In this document: positions 43,966-54,498 of the stretch, one piece after another
Numbering within the stretch: the first letter of the stretch is position 1
Layout: every line of letters begins with the position of its first letter
NCBI GenBank assembly: GCA_032433765.1
Contig: JAVIAB010000049.1
Span: 17,441,296-17,505,295 of the forward strand
Source of the DNA: Megaustenia siamemsis
Taxonomy: Eukaryota; Mollusca; Gastropoda; Stylommatophora; Ariophantidae
Length of the DNA: 64,000 nucleotides
Reading direction: 5' to 3'
Notes under the pieces: model-generated
Seen by the model: only the letters and a program-made list of their open reading frames with translations
What the model was told of the DNA's origin: nothing
Database searches by the model: none
Position numbers and translations under genes: made by a program

Positions 43966-44225
43966 TATTGTCCTTTCGAGCCGAAGACGGCACATAGGGC
44001 AGAACTACAATCTCAAAAACAGAAACCTTGCGTGCCAAAGTGGCACATATTGCAGAGATCACTGCTTCTAAAATCTATGGCTCTGTTTCCATAACAATAC
44101 TTTTTACAATGACAGCTTGTCAAGCCATCGATCAACCTCCTTAGTCGCCTCTTACGACATGCCTGGAAGGTCACAGTGTCACTATTCTTTACCTCCCTCA
44201 TAATGAGGCCCCGGTAACACACGGG
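43966..44225 (-). mobile_element. SINE-K copy 2
   Basis: A 260-bp noncoding element matching 51181-51450 along its length: CCCGTGTGTTACCGGGGCCT at the head, a core with CGTAAGAGGCGACTAAGGAG, then GCCATAGATTTTAGAAGCAG, and a tail GCCCTATGTGCCGTCTTCGG + CTCGAAAGGACAATAG. The tail resembles the LINE-C 3' end. No tRNA boxes are evident in the head. Confidence 0.85.
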
Positions 44226-44339
44226 ATAGTAATTAATACTCATAACAAAAAGATCAAAGACTGGCAAATCTGAGATTTATGGGGAATGTAATATTCAATT
44301 TGTAACCACAACTGTTTTTTTTTATTTTACAATATAGCT

Positions 44340-45595
44340 TATACTAATTAGCTTTATTTTTTTTGCACTGGCCTCTTTCAGAACGTTTTCAATACTCTTC
44401 TTAGCTGTCCATGGTATTCTCAACATTCTTCTGTAAAACCACATTTCTACAGCATCCAGTGATTTTCTTGTCTGTTGTTCTATAGTCCATGATTCATATC
44501 TATATGTTAAGACTGGCACTACATAACATTTATAACTCTTTTCTTGTTTCTATTATCAAAAATGGATTGCACAGTATCTTCCTCATTTTTGGAAATCTGC
44601 TTTTTCCTGAGCCATTCCGCATCTCATCCCTGTTGTACACCTACCATCTGAGGTTAACAAAGTTCCATATATTGAGATTCATTTACCTATTTTAATATTG
44701 TTCCACTTGTCTTTTTTGTGCATTGCGGTGATGTCTTTTTCTTTGTTGTTACCAATACTTCTGTCTTTTTACTATTAAGGCTGAGTCCTTTACTTTTGCT
44801 TTCCTTCACTATAATGTCTAACATTTCTTGTAACTCATTTTCACTCTTAGCGATTAAGACTGTATCATCAGTATCTATCTATCTATCTATTGACTTTTTG
44901 AGCCGTAGCCGGCCCATAGGGCATAGACCAAGATACTCCTCTTATCTAAATTTTTGTTCTAGCAGTTTTCAATTCTTTTAAAGATATTTTATTAAATCTC
45001 GCCATTTGTCTCTGTTCTGTGCAAACAGCTCTATCTCATTGAGGAAGCTGATTCCTGCTGCTCTTGCCTCTCTCATCAATGTTCTTCTCAGTATCTATCT
45101 GGGTCTTCCTCTTACCTGTTGTTTCCCACATGAGGGCTTGCTTTGCTATTCGGTTATTATCTCTTCTCATCACATGTCCAACGTATGACCATTGTCTTTT
45201 CTTTATTACTGAAGATATTAGTGGTTGTTTGGCGATCTCTCTAATTTCCTCGTTTGTTTTGAATTCGTTCCATGCTATACCAAGTATTTTCCTTGGACAT
45301 TTATTTTTGAATGTGTCAACTTTGTTTCTATGTCTCTTGTTGTTTTATCATCAGTATACCTTAGATTATTTATTTTATGACCTCCAATTGTTATTCCAGA
45401 CATCCCCCTTATGGATCTTAGAAATAATATCACTTACATATGAAATAATTCTGGTGACAGCACACAACCTTGCTAACACCCAATTTTATTTGTTGAAACA
45501 TTCCCAATTGATTTCCAGTTCTTATGGCCGCTGTTTGCTGCCAGTACATGTTCTTTATTACTCTTAGATCTTTGCTGTCTACGTTTATGCTTCAT
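44340..45595 (-). mobile_element. LINE-A copy A6, interrupted by LINE-C
   Basis: Two minus-strand LINE-A pieces (44340-44874 and 45346-45595) are contiguous once the LINE-C insertion is removed. They cover the C-terminal region (WFYRRMLRIPWTAKKSIENV) back to the RT (YADD region and MSPELF-type codons). The LINE-A 3' end itself is missing on the left. Stops throughout. Confidence 0.85.
44875..45345 (-). mobile_element. LINE-C copy C3, inserted in LINE-A
   Basis: 5'-truncated 471-bp LINE-C 3' end with a perfect 12-bp TSD, TATCATCAGTAT (44863-44874 and 45346-45357). Minus-strand codons include NEFKTNEEIREIAKQPL and RQARAAGISFLNEIELFAQN-like sequence. It ends in GTCAATAGATAGATAGATAG next to the TSD. 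Confidence 0.93.
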
Positions 45596-45889
45596 CCCTG
45601 TACTTCATGACAAACCAAATATTGGGACATCAATCCCCTATACTTCAACACAAAGCAAATATGGAGACAGCTATCCCCTATACTTCATCACAAAACAATA
45701 CCTATTACCACCAAGAAACATCTTATACAGAGTATATTCATTCCAATATTCTGCTACAAATGTCAAACATGGTCACTTACATCTAAGTATAAAAGAAAGC
45801 TTGGAGTGAGTGACCAGAAAAGACAGAATCAGAAATGATATTATAATAGAAAGAGTAGGCATTGACCTAATCCTAAACCACATACCATC
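45596..45889. other. Unique DNA with a decayed LINE remnant
   Basis: Three loosely related CCCTATACTTCA/CAAA(C/G)CAAATA words begin the segment. From about 45740 the + strand shows decayed codons (KRKLGVSDQKRQNQK) like the C-terminal region of a LINE-B-type element. Too degraded to delimit. Confidence 0.45.
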
Positions 45890-46078
45890 ATCATCAAGTA
45901 CCAGGCCTGCTGGCGTAGGTGATCATGTCTCTCCACAACTTTTGATCACGACAGTTATTTATCATTTCTGTTGTTGACTTTCTGCCAAACCATTCTCTTA
46001 AGCTGTCTGGTATCTTTTCTCTTTGCTTCCTTCTATCTCTTTGCCCCTCAATTTTCCCAGTTGTTACAATATATTAAT
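45890..46078 (-). mobile_element. LINE-A copy A7 (3' end)
   Basis: CATCATCATCAAGTACCAGG and GTGATCATGTCTCTCCACAA through TTTTCCCAGTTGTTACAATA match the complement of the LINE-A 3' end. It is truncated to about 190 bp. Confidence 0.88.
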
Positions 46079-46082
46079 TGTC

Positions 46083-46222
46083 AGGTCAGGTAATTTTACC
46101 TGCTACAGTTTGCAGTAACAGTACAACCTGCGGCTGCCCTGCAGGTATGCTCGGGAGAGTAAAAGGCTAAGGGAGGGTACCCTGAAGTAAAACAACCCCA
46201 CTGCCTTGTGGGTGAGGCTTTT
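46083..46222 (+). mobile_element. Dispersed element L, copy 1
   Basis: GAGAGTAAAAGGCTAAGGGA + GGGTACCCTGAAGTAAAACA + ACCCCACTGCCTTGTGGGTG is repeated, inverted, at 55040-55150. Noncoding. The family is not recognised, and only two partial copies allow definition of the core. Confidence 0.65.
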
Positions 46223-46228
46223 ACCCCT

Positions 46229-46365
46229 TTCATCATCATCATCATTAAGTGCCGGGCCTGCTGGCGTAGGTGATCATGTCTCTCCACAACTTTCCATCTC
46301 GACAGTTATTTATCATTTCTGTTGTTGACCTTCTGCCAAGCCATTCTCTTAAGCTGTTCTACTCT
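46229..46365 (-). mobile_element. LINE-A copy A8 (3' end)
   Basis: Second minus-strand LINE-A terminus in this cluster, from (CAT)n and TTAAGTGCCGGGCCTGCTGG to CCATTCTCTTAAGCTGT, truncated to about 135 bp where SINE-M begins. Confidence 0.85.
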
Positions 46366-46622
46366 TTTCAATTTTTATCTACTCTGTGGGTTCTTTAACA
46401 TGCATGAGTGTACACAAGACCTCCTGTTTATAGGCATTATCCAAGAGGGCTATCCATCAGATCTCATCACCCAAGAGATCAGAGGATGGTAATATAATAA
46501 AGAAATTACGGATTAATTTGTTCTACTTTTTAAAATGACCATCACTTCTGGTGGGCTTTGAACCCGAGTCCTTCCTGTCCTGAGGCAGATGCTGCAGCTC
46601 TAGACTACCCAGTTCCGAAAAA
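46366..46622 (-). mobile_element. tRNA-derived SINE-M
   Basis: On the minus strand the head CGGAACTGGGTAGTCTAGAG is followed by CAGGAAGGACTCGGGTTCAA, giving a B box GGTTCAAAGCC. The body has GTGATGGTCATTTTAAAAAG, CCCTCTTGGATAATGCC and GCATGTTAAAGAACCCACAG. Only one copy is in the window, so its exact ends are uncertain. Confidence 0.7.
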
Positions 46623-46654
46623 AAAATTTAATTCAAAAAAGCAACAGAAAGGCT

Positions 46655-49600
46655 CCTTAGACCAATCTCTACACTATCTAAGGGACCGTAGACCAATCAC
46701 TACACTATCTAAGGCTCCTTAGATCAATCTCTACACTATCTAAGGCTCCTTAGATCAATCTCTACACTATCTAAGGCTCCTTAGATCAATCTCTACACTA
46801 TCTAAGGCTCCTTAGACCAATCTCTACACTATCTAAGGGACCGTAGACCAATCTCTACACTATCTAAGGCTCCTTAGATCAATCTCTACACTATCTAAGG
46901 GTCCTTAGACCAATCTCTACACTATCTAAGGCTCCTTAGATCAATCTCTACACTATCTAAGGCTCCTTAGATCAATCTCTACACTAAGGCTCCTTAGATC
47001 AATCTCTACACTAAGGCTCCTTAGATCAATCTCTACACTATCTAAGGCTCCTTAGATCAATCTCTACACTAAGGCTTCTTAGATCAATCTCTACACTATC
47101 TAAGGCTCCTTAGATCAATCTCTACACTATCTAAGGCTCCTTAGATCAATCTCTACACTAAGGCTCCTTAGATCAATCTCTACACTATCTAAGGCTCCTT
47201 AGACCAATCTCTACACTATCTAAGGCTCCTTAGATCAATCTCTACACTATCTAAGGGTCCTTAGATCAATCTCTACACTATCTAAGGCTCCTTAGATCAA
47301 TCTCTACACTATCTAAGGCTCCTTAGATCAATCTCTACAATATCCATGGCTCCTTAGACCAATCTCTACACTATCTAAGGCTCCTTAGATCAATCTCTAC
47401 ACTATCTAAGGCTCCTTAGATCAATCTCTACACTATCTAAGGCTCCTTAGATCAATCTCTACACTATCCATGGCTCCTTAGACCAATCTCTACACTATCT
47501 AAGGCTCCTTAGATCAATCTCTACACTATCTAAGGCTCCTTAGATCAATTTCTACACTATCTAAGGCTCCTTAGATCAATCTCTACACTATCTAAGGCTC
47601 CTTAGATCAATCTCTACACTATCTAAGGCTCCTTAGATCAATCTCTACACTATCTAAGGCTCCTTAGATCAATCTCTACACTATCTAAGGCTCCTTAGAC
47701 CAATCTCTACACTATCTAAGGGTCCTTAGATCAATCTCTACACTATCTAAGGCTCCTTAGATCAATCTCTACACTATCTAAGGCTTCTAAGATCAATCTC
47801 TACACTATCTAAGGCTCCTTAGATCAATCTCTACACTATCTAAGGCTCCTTAGATCAATCTCTACACTATCCATGGCTCCTTAGACCAATCTCTACACTA
47901 AGGGTCCTTAGATCAATCTCTACACTATCTAAGGCTCCTTAGATCAATCTCTACACTATCCATGGCTCCTTAGACCAATCTCTACACTATCCATGGCTCC
48001 TTAGACCAATCTCTACACTATCTAAGGCTCCTTAGATCAATCTCTACACTATCTAAGGCTCCTTAGATCAATCTCTACACTATCTAAGGCTCCTTAGATC
48101 AATCTCTACACTATCTAAGGGTCCTTAGATCAATCTCTACACTATCCATAGGTCCTTAGATCAATCTCTACACTATCCATAGGTCCTTAGATCAATATCT
48201 ACACTATCTAAGGCTCCTTAGATCAATCTCTACACTATCCATAGGTCCTTAGATCAATCTCTACACTATCCATAGGTCCTTAGATCAATCTCTACACTAT
48301 CTAAGGCTCCTTAGATCAATCTCTACACTATCCATAGGTCCTTAGATCAATCTCTACACTATCTAAGGCTCCTTAGATCAATCTCTACACTATCTAAGGC
48401 TCCTTAGATCAATCTCTACACTATCTAAGGCTCCTTAAATCAATCTCTAAACTATCTAAGGCTCCTTAGATCAATCTCTACACTATCTAAGGCTCCTTAG
48501 ATCAATCTCTACACTATCCATGGCTCCTTAGACCAATCTCTACACTAAGGCTCCTTAGATCAATCTCTACACTATCTAAGGGTCCTTAGATCAATCTCTA
48601 CACTATCTAAGGGTCCTTAGATCAATATCTACACTATCCATAGGTCCTTAGATCAATCTCTACACTATCCATAGGTCCTTAGATCAATCTCTACACTATC
48701 CATAGGTCCTTAGATCAATCTCTACACTATCTAAGGGTCCTTAGATCAATCTCTACACTATCCATAGTTCCTTAGATCAATCTCTACACTATCTAAGGCT
48801 CCTTAGATCAATCTCTACACTATCTAAGGGTCCTTAGATCAATCTCTACACTATCTAAGGGTCCTTAGATCAATCTCTACACTATCCATAGGTCCTTAGA
48901 TCAATCTCTACACTATCCATAGGTCCTTAGATCAATCTCTACACTATCCATAGGTCCTTAGATCAATCTCTACACTATCTAAGGGTCCTTAGACCAATCT
49001 CTACACTATCCATAGGTCCTTAGACCAATCTCTACACTATCTAAGGGTCCTTAGATCAATCTCTACACTATCTAACGCTCCTTAGACCAATCTCTACACT
49101 ATCTAAGGCTCCTTAGATCAATCTCTACACTATCTAAGGCTCCTTAGATCAATCTCTACACTATCTAAGGCTCCTTAGACCAATCTCTACACTATCTAAG
49201 GCTCCTTAGATCAATCTCTACACTATCTAAGGCTCCTTAGATCAATCTCTACACTATCTAAGGGTCCTTAGATCAATCTCTACACTATCCATAGGTCCTT
49301 AGATCAATCTCTACACTATCCATAGGTCCTTAGATCAATCTCTACACTATCTAAGGGTCCTTAGACCAATCTCTACACTATCCATAGGTCCTTAGACCAA
49401 TCTCTACACTATCTAAGGCTCCTTAGATCAATCTCTACACTATCTAAGGTTACTTAGATCAATCTCTACACTATCTAAAGCTCCTTAGATCAATCTCTAC
49501 ACTATCTAAGGCTCCTTAGATCAATCTCTACACTATCTAAGGCTCCTTAGACAAATCTCTACACTATCTAAGGGTCTTTACCACCAATCTCTACACTATC

Positions 49601-50085
49601 TATGGGTCCTTAGCACCAATCTCTACACTATCTATGGGTCCTTAGCACCAATCTCTACACTATCTATGGGTCCTTAGCACCAATCTCTACACTATCTATG
49701 GGTCCTTAGCACCAATCTCTACACTATCAATGGGTCCTTAGCACCAATCTCTACACTATCTATGGGTCCTTAGCACCAATCTCTACACTATCTATGGGTC
49801 CTTACCACCAATCTCTACACTATCTATGGGTCATTACCACCAATCTCTACACTATCTATGGGTCCTTACCACCAATCTCTACACTATCTATGGGTCCTTA
49901 CCACCAATCTCTACACTATCTATGGGTCCTTAGCACCAATCTCTACACTATCTATGCGTCCTTAGCACCAATCTCTACACTATCTATGGGTCCTTACCAC
50001 CAATCTCTACACTATCTAAGGCTCCTTACCACCAATCTCTACACTATCTATGGGTCCTTACCACCAATCTCTACACTATACAAAA
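46655..50085. repeat. 31-bp minisatellite, about 110 copies
   Basis: Unit GGCTCCTTAGATCAATCTCT + ACACTATCTAA. Subfamilies: TCTAAGGCTCC, CCATAGGTCC and CCATGGCTCC forms are interspersed to about 49565. After that a 32-bp TATGGGTCCTTAGCACC form takes over to the end. It shares unit length but not sequence with the array at 1-6273. Confidence 0.97.
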
Positions 50086-50655
50086 CAGATACAACTTTCT
50101 TCATCTCTTTGTTGAAAATAACCCATTATTTCCCCTTGATTATCACTTCTACATATGTCAACTGCCCACCCCTCCACAAAACATAACAGTTGAAAGACAG
50201 CTCTCCCAATCTATCAAGACCTACAGTCTCGTTAGACAACACCCCAATACCCTGCCACACAGAGCTGTAAACTTTAATTAAAAACAAAAAACTGAAATGA
50301 ATGTTCAACATTAACACAATCACCTTGAAGCAGTTCAGCACGCTACGTACGGCCAGGCTGTTTTCCACGATTTTCTTTTTTAATTTGAAATAACAGCGAG
50401 AGAATTAATTTAAATTGATCTAAAACACATGGTTTGTTCTGATAGTTTGCTCATGAAATTGAAAAGGAGGCTAAATAAAAGAATTATAAGAAGGAAATGT
50501 CAAAAGAATTAAAAGCTGCAAAAAACTAGGTTATGTTTTTTTCGTGTCAGCAATTAGAGCCGCATTTAGCGGCTCGTGGTATAAAATCTGTTAAAGTGAC
50601 AAGAGTGATGCCACACAGAAAATATAGCTGATTTTAAAATATAAGATCCAGGATT
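50086..50655. other. Mostly unique intronic DNA; weak exon candidate
   Basis: Non-repetitive sequence. On the minus strand 50324-50374 could encode KIVENSLAVRSVLNCFK between an AG and a GTGATT donor. It would not keep the dlg frame, and I recognise no homologue. Nothing else stands out. Confidence 0.35.
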
Positions 50656-50656
50656 T

Positions 50657-50961
50657 AACTCTTTCCGTACGGAAGCTTTTTATCGCCGCAACGGAAGAGA
50701 TTTTAGAAACAAAATTGTCCATGGTTTTAAGAATGAATCTATATATTTATCTAACATATAACATATTATATATGAATGTTTAGATAATTGAACAAGGTAT
50801 TAGGTTTCACCAATATCCAGATGATACAAGACATGTAAAACGAATATGGTTTGATGGCATTCACACTAATAATATTTAGCGTGGCGCACCATGCGGCGGA
50901 ACGTACGCAACCGAAATGGAAATGGCGCACCACGCGGCGGATCGTATGGAATGAGTTTTTA
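50657..50961. mobile_element. Possible MITE R
   Basis: The ends AACTCTTTCCGTACGG and (inverted) TCGTATGGAATGAGTT match at 13 of 16 positions. The interior contains GCGTGGCGCACCATGCGGCG and a second GGCGCACCACGCGGCGG close to the right end. There is no open frame. Only one copy is in the window and no clear TSD, so the class is tentative. Confidence 0.4.
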
Positions 50962-51111
50962 AAAAAAAGTACACACACCACAAACAAGTCTACATAGGAT
51001 ATGGGCACCAAACATTAATAGTTGGGTCTACACAACATCAGTGACAAAACACTTACAAAGACTGAATGATCATCAAGGCAGCTGGTAGTCCTTTGCAGAT
51101 CATAGCATTTA

Positions 51112-51612
51112 CCATCATCATTACTATAAAGTTCCATGCCTGCTGGCATAGGTGATCATGTCTTTCCACAACTCTAAATCCCCCGTGTGTTACCGGAGCC
51201 TCATTATGTGGGAAGTAAAGAATAATGACACTGTGACCTTCCAGGCATGTTGTAAGAGGTGACTAAGGAGGTTGATCAATGGCTTGACAAGCTGTCATTG
51301 TAAAAAGAATTGTTATGGAAACAGAGCCATAGATTTTAGAAGCAGTGATCTTTGCAATATGTGCCATTTTGGCACGCAAGGTTTCTGTTTTTGAGATTGT
51401 GGTTCTGCCCTATGTGCCATCTTCGGCTCAAAAGGAAGATAGATAGATAGAAATCTCGATGGTTATTTATCATTTCTGTTGTTGACCTTCTGCCAAGCCA
51501 TTCTCTTAAGCTGTCTGGTATCTTTTCTCTTTGCATCACTCTATCTCTTTGTCCCTCAATTTTCCCAGTTGTCACAATATATTCCAGCTGTTCCCTTCTC
51601 AGTACATAGCCA
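51112..51612 (-). mobile_element. LINE-A copy A9 (3' part), interrupted by SINE-K
   Basis: 51112-51180 is the LINE-A 3' terminus on the minus strand. After SINE-K (51181-51450) the same element continues at 51451-51612 (REQLEYIVTTGKIEGQRDR, DSLREWLGRRSTTEMINN). AAATC repeats at the SINE junctions. Confidence 0.83.
51181..51450 (+). mobile_element. SINE-K copy 1
   Basis: A 270-bp noncoding element: head CCCCGTGTGTTACCGGAGCC, core GTAAGAGGTGACTAAGGAGG, GCCATAGATTTTAGAAGCAG, tail CTGCCCTATGTGCCATCTTC + GGCTCAAAAGGAAGATAG and (TAGA)n. The tail corresponds to the LINE-C terminus, a mark of LINE-C mobilisation. Confidence 0.87.
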
Positions 51613-52045
51613 AAAATGTTATGTAGAGCCAGTCTAAACAAATGGATGTCAATCATGGACAATAGGACAGCAGACAAGATAATCACTGGATGTTGTAGAA
51701 ATATTTTACAGAAGAATGTTGAGATTACCATTGACAGCTAAGAGTAATAAAAATGTTCTTAAAAAGGCTAAAGCAAAAGAGAGCTAATATCCAATTTAAG
51801 GAAATAAACAATTATCATTTTTTGGCCATGTAATGAGAAGAGAAAAGTTGGAATATATTGTAACAACTGGAAAAATTAAGGGATGAAGAGATAGAGGGAA
51901 GCAAAGAGAAAAAATACCAGACAGCTTAAGAGAATGGCTTGGCAGAAGGTCAACAACAGCAATGATAAATAACTGTTGAGATCAAAAGTTGTGGAGAGAC
52001 ATGATCACCTACGCCAGCAGGCATGGTACTTCACGACGATGATTG
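51610..52045 (+). mobile_element. LINE-A copy A10 (3' part)
   Basis: From ATGTTATGTAGAGCCAGTCT to the 3' end ACGCCAGCAGGCATGGTACT, in + orientation, head-to-head with A9. Many small indels. CAAAAATG occurs at both of its junctions with minus-strand LINE-A, as expected for insertion into an existing LINE-A copy. Confidence 0.8.
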
Positions 52046-52046
52046 T

Positions 52047-52250
52047 CAAAAATGGATTGCACAGTACCTTTCCATTTTTTTTTAAAGCTGCTTTTCCCTT
52101 ACTTATTCTGCATCTCATGTCTGTTGTACACCTACCATCTGAGGTTAACATTGTTACCCCGATATTGAAATCCACTTATCTTTGTAACATTGTTCCACTT
52201 GTCTTTATTGTGCATTGCAGTGTTGTCTTTTTCTTTGCATTTACCAAAGC
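52047..52250 (-). mobile_element. LINE-A fragment (5' continuation of A9)
   Basis: TTGTCAAAAATGGATTGCAC, CCATCTGAGGTTAACA and CCACTTGTCTTTATTGTGCA are the complement of LINE-A sequence upstream of the C-terminal region. It probably belongs with A9, separated from it by the A10 insertion. Confidence 0.7.
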
Positions 52251-52297
52251 CCATCTGGAAGAATCTCTGTCTCTAGCCAGATCTAATACTCTATTGT

Positions 52298-52960
52298 CAA
52301 GTTCATCATCATCATCATGTGCCATACAGGTTGGTGTAGGCGATCATGTCCTTCCACAATCTTCTATCCACAGTGCATCGTATCAGTTCTGTTGTTGACT
52401 GTTTTCCATGCCATGACACCAAGCTATCCAGTATTTTCTCTCTTTGTCGTCCATGATCTCTCTTTTCTTCTATTTTGCCAGTTGTAACCAATTATTCCAA
52501 CTTTCCTCTTCTCATGATGTGCCCGAAAAATGTTGATTGTTTCTTTCTGATGTTTTTTAGGAGCTGCTTTTTTGTGTTGGCCTCTTTGAGAACTTCCTCA
52601 TTGGTCTTTTTAGCTGTCCAGGGAACTTTCAACATTCTTCTGAGAAATTCCATCTCTGTGGCCTCTAATCGTCTTTTCATTTGTTTATCTACTGTCCATG
52701 ATTCACTTCCATAGGTCAGAATTGTTCTATATAGCACCGATGAACTTTCTTTCTCATTTCTATTGACATAGATTTGTTGTATAAGATATTTTTCATTTTC
52801 TGAAATGCTATTTTGGCATGAGCTATTCTGCTTTTTGTTTCCATGGTGCATCTTCCATCCGATGTTATTATTGTGCCCAGGTATTTGACGCGTTGCACTT
52901 GTTTCAAATTTGTCCTGTTTATTTTTGTCAAGTTCAAGGTCTCTTTAATGTCTTGAAATC
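52298..52960 (-). mobile_element. LINE-F copy F1 (C-terminal part)
   Basis: Minus-strand codons (52492-52937) read VKYLGTIITSDGRCTMETKS, LTYGSESWTVDKQMKRRLEA, LRRMLKVPWTAKKTNEEVLK and KQSTFFGHIMRRGKLE. It is related to LINE-A but clearly distinct. The 3' end has ACCTGTATGGCACATGATGA. One frameshift near 52800. Confidence 0.83.
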
Positions 52961-53060
52961 ACCTTCTTCTTGGTCTGCCCGTCTCATCACCCTAGAACAA
53001 TGCCTTCAATTACTCTTCTTTCCAGCCCACTGTGTCTTTTGATGTGACTATAATACTTTA

Positions 53061-53607
53061 CAAAAGAGGTGAGACGCAGAATGGCTCAGGCAAAAGCAGC
53101 TTTCCAAAAAATGAGGAAGATACTGTACAATCCATTTTTGACAATAGAAATAAGAAAAAGAGTTCTTAAATGTTATGTAGAGCCAGTCTTAACATATGGA
53201 TGCGAATCATGGACAATAGGACAACAGACAAGAAAATCACTGGAGTCTGTAGAAATGTGGTTTTACAGAAGAATGTTGAGAGTACCATGGACAGCTAAGA
53301 AGAGTAATGAGGATGTTCTGAGAAAGGTCAAGGCAAAAAGAGAGCTAATTTCCAATATTAGGAAGAGACAATCATCATTTTTTGGCCATGTAATGCGAAG
53401 AGAACAACTGGAATATATTGTAACAACTGGAAAAATTGAGGGACGAAGAGATAGAAGGAAGCAAAGAGAAAAAATAACAGACAGCTTAAGAGAATGGCTT
53501 GGCAGAAGGTCAACAACAGAAAAGATAAATAGCTGCCGAGATAGAAAATTGTGGAGAGACATGATCACCTACGCCAGTAGGCACGGTACTTGATGATGAT
53601 GATGATA
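53061..53607 (+). mobile_element. LINE-A copy A11 (3' part), C-terminal frame open
   Basis: Flanked by an exact 11-bp TSD, ATAATACTTTA (53050-53060, 53608-53618). An uninterrupted frame at 53069-53593 encodes RRRMAQAKAAFQKMRKILYN, LTYGCESWTIGQQTRKSLES and the LINE-A C-terminus to CRDRKLWRDMITYASRHGT. It ends in (GAT)n. It is the cleanest LINE-A 3' end here and was probably among the last to insert. It lacks RT and endonuclease. Confidence 0.92.
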
Positions 53608-53699
53608 ATAATACTTTATTTTCCTCTGTATTTGTGATCTTGCAAACGCTTGATGACGATCGGGTGTCACCTGTAGCACATGACGTTCCTACCGGACAA

Positions 53700-54115
53700 G
53701 GTGGCTGTTTATAGAATGCTCAAAGCTCCCTGGACAGCTAAAAAGACCAATGAGGACATTCTCAAAGAGACCAAACAAAAAGTGAGCTCCTAAACAACAT
53801 CAGTAAGAAGAAATCAACATTTTTCAAACACATCATGGGAAGAGGAAAGTTGGAATACTTGGTTACAATTGATAAAATACAGGGGAAGAGAGATCGTGGA
53901 CGACAAAGAGAGAAGTAGACAGCTTGGTGTCCTAGCATGGAAAACAGTCAACAATAAAATTGATACAATGCATTGTGGATAGAAATAGTATCTGGGTCTA
54001 TGCCCTATGGACCGGCTATAGTTCAAAAGGTCAATAGATAGATAGATTGTGGACAGAACATTTTAGAAGGATATGATCGTCTGCATTAACCAGTATTGCA
54101 CATGATGATGATGAG
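53700..54115 (+). mobile_element. LINE-F-like remnant F2, interrupted by a LINE-C tail
   Basis: Codons RMLKAPWTAKKTNEDI, KKSTFFKHIMGRGKLEYLVT and KIQGKRDRGRQREK follow the LINE-F/A order with several frameshifts. A 61-bp LINE-C tail (53985-54045) sits inside it. Ends near ATTGCACATGATGATGA. Confidence 0.78.
53985..54045 (+). mobile_element. 61-bp LINE-C tail insertion (C4)
   Basis: Contains only GGGTCTATGCCCTATGGACC, GTTCAAAAGGTCAATAGATA and GATAG, bounded by ATTGTGGATAGAA (53972-53984) and ATTGTGGACAGAA (54046-54058). It is an extreme 5' truncation that marks the minimal LINE-C 3' sequence. Confidence 0.88.
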
Positions 54116-54149
54116 TGGTGTTTAAAAGTCAATTCTTTTCAATGTTTAT

Positions 54150-54400
54150 TTCTTTTCATATTTCTTCATCCTCATCATCTCTTTCATTATTCAAGGTATC
54201 TTAAGGATTTTTCTATCGCATTCTCTTTCAAACGAATTGGTTTTCTTCTTTAATGTTTGTGAGATTATCCATCATTCACAGCCATATACTGCTATTTGGA
54301 AGATACATGCCTTAAGTAATTTTAATTTGACTGTGTTGTTAGTATTGTGCTACACATTCTTCAAGGCATTACATTTTTTGTTCTTTTGGTTGTCATGATT
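54150..54400 (-). mobile_element. Decayed LINE remnant
   Basis: On the minus strand codons resembling AVYGCEGW, SQTLKKKTNSFERE and RKILKIP follow the usual RTE-like C-terminal order (LTYG-ES-W, F-RK-LRIP-W). It is too decayed to assign to a family. Confidence 0.5.
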
Positions 54401-54498
54401 CCTCGGCAGTCTTGCAACCAGGAGTTGATGCTTTCTGATTGGTTCAGGCCACTTAACACCATACATCCCTATTGTGCCCTGAGCCCATTACCAGGCTG

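Noticed and set aside
49794..50186. Open frame with MGPYHQSLHYLW repeats
   Set aside because: Arises from a run of 32-bp units; not conserved across the array and no gene structure.
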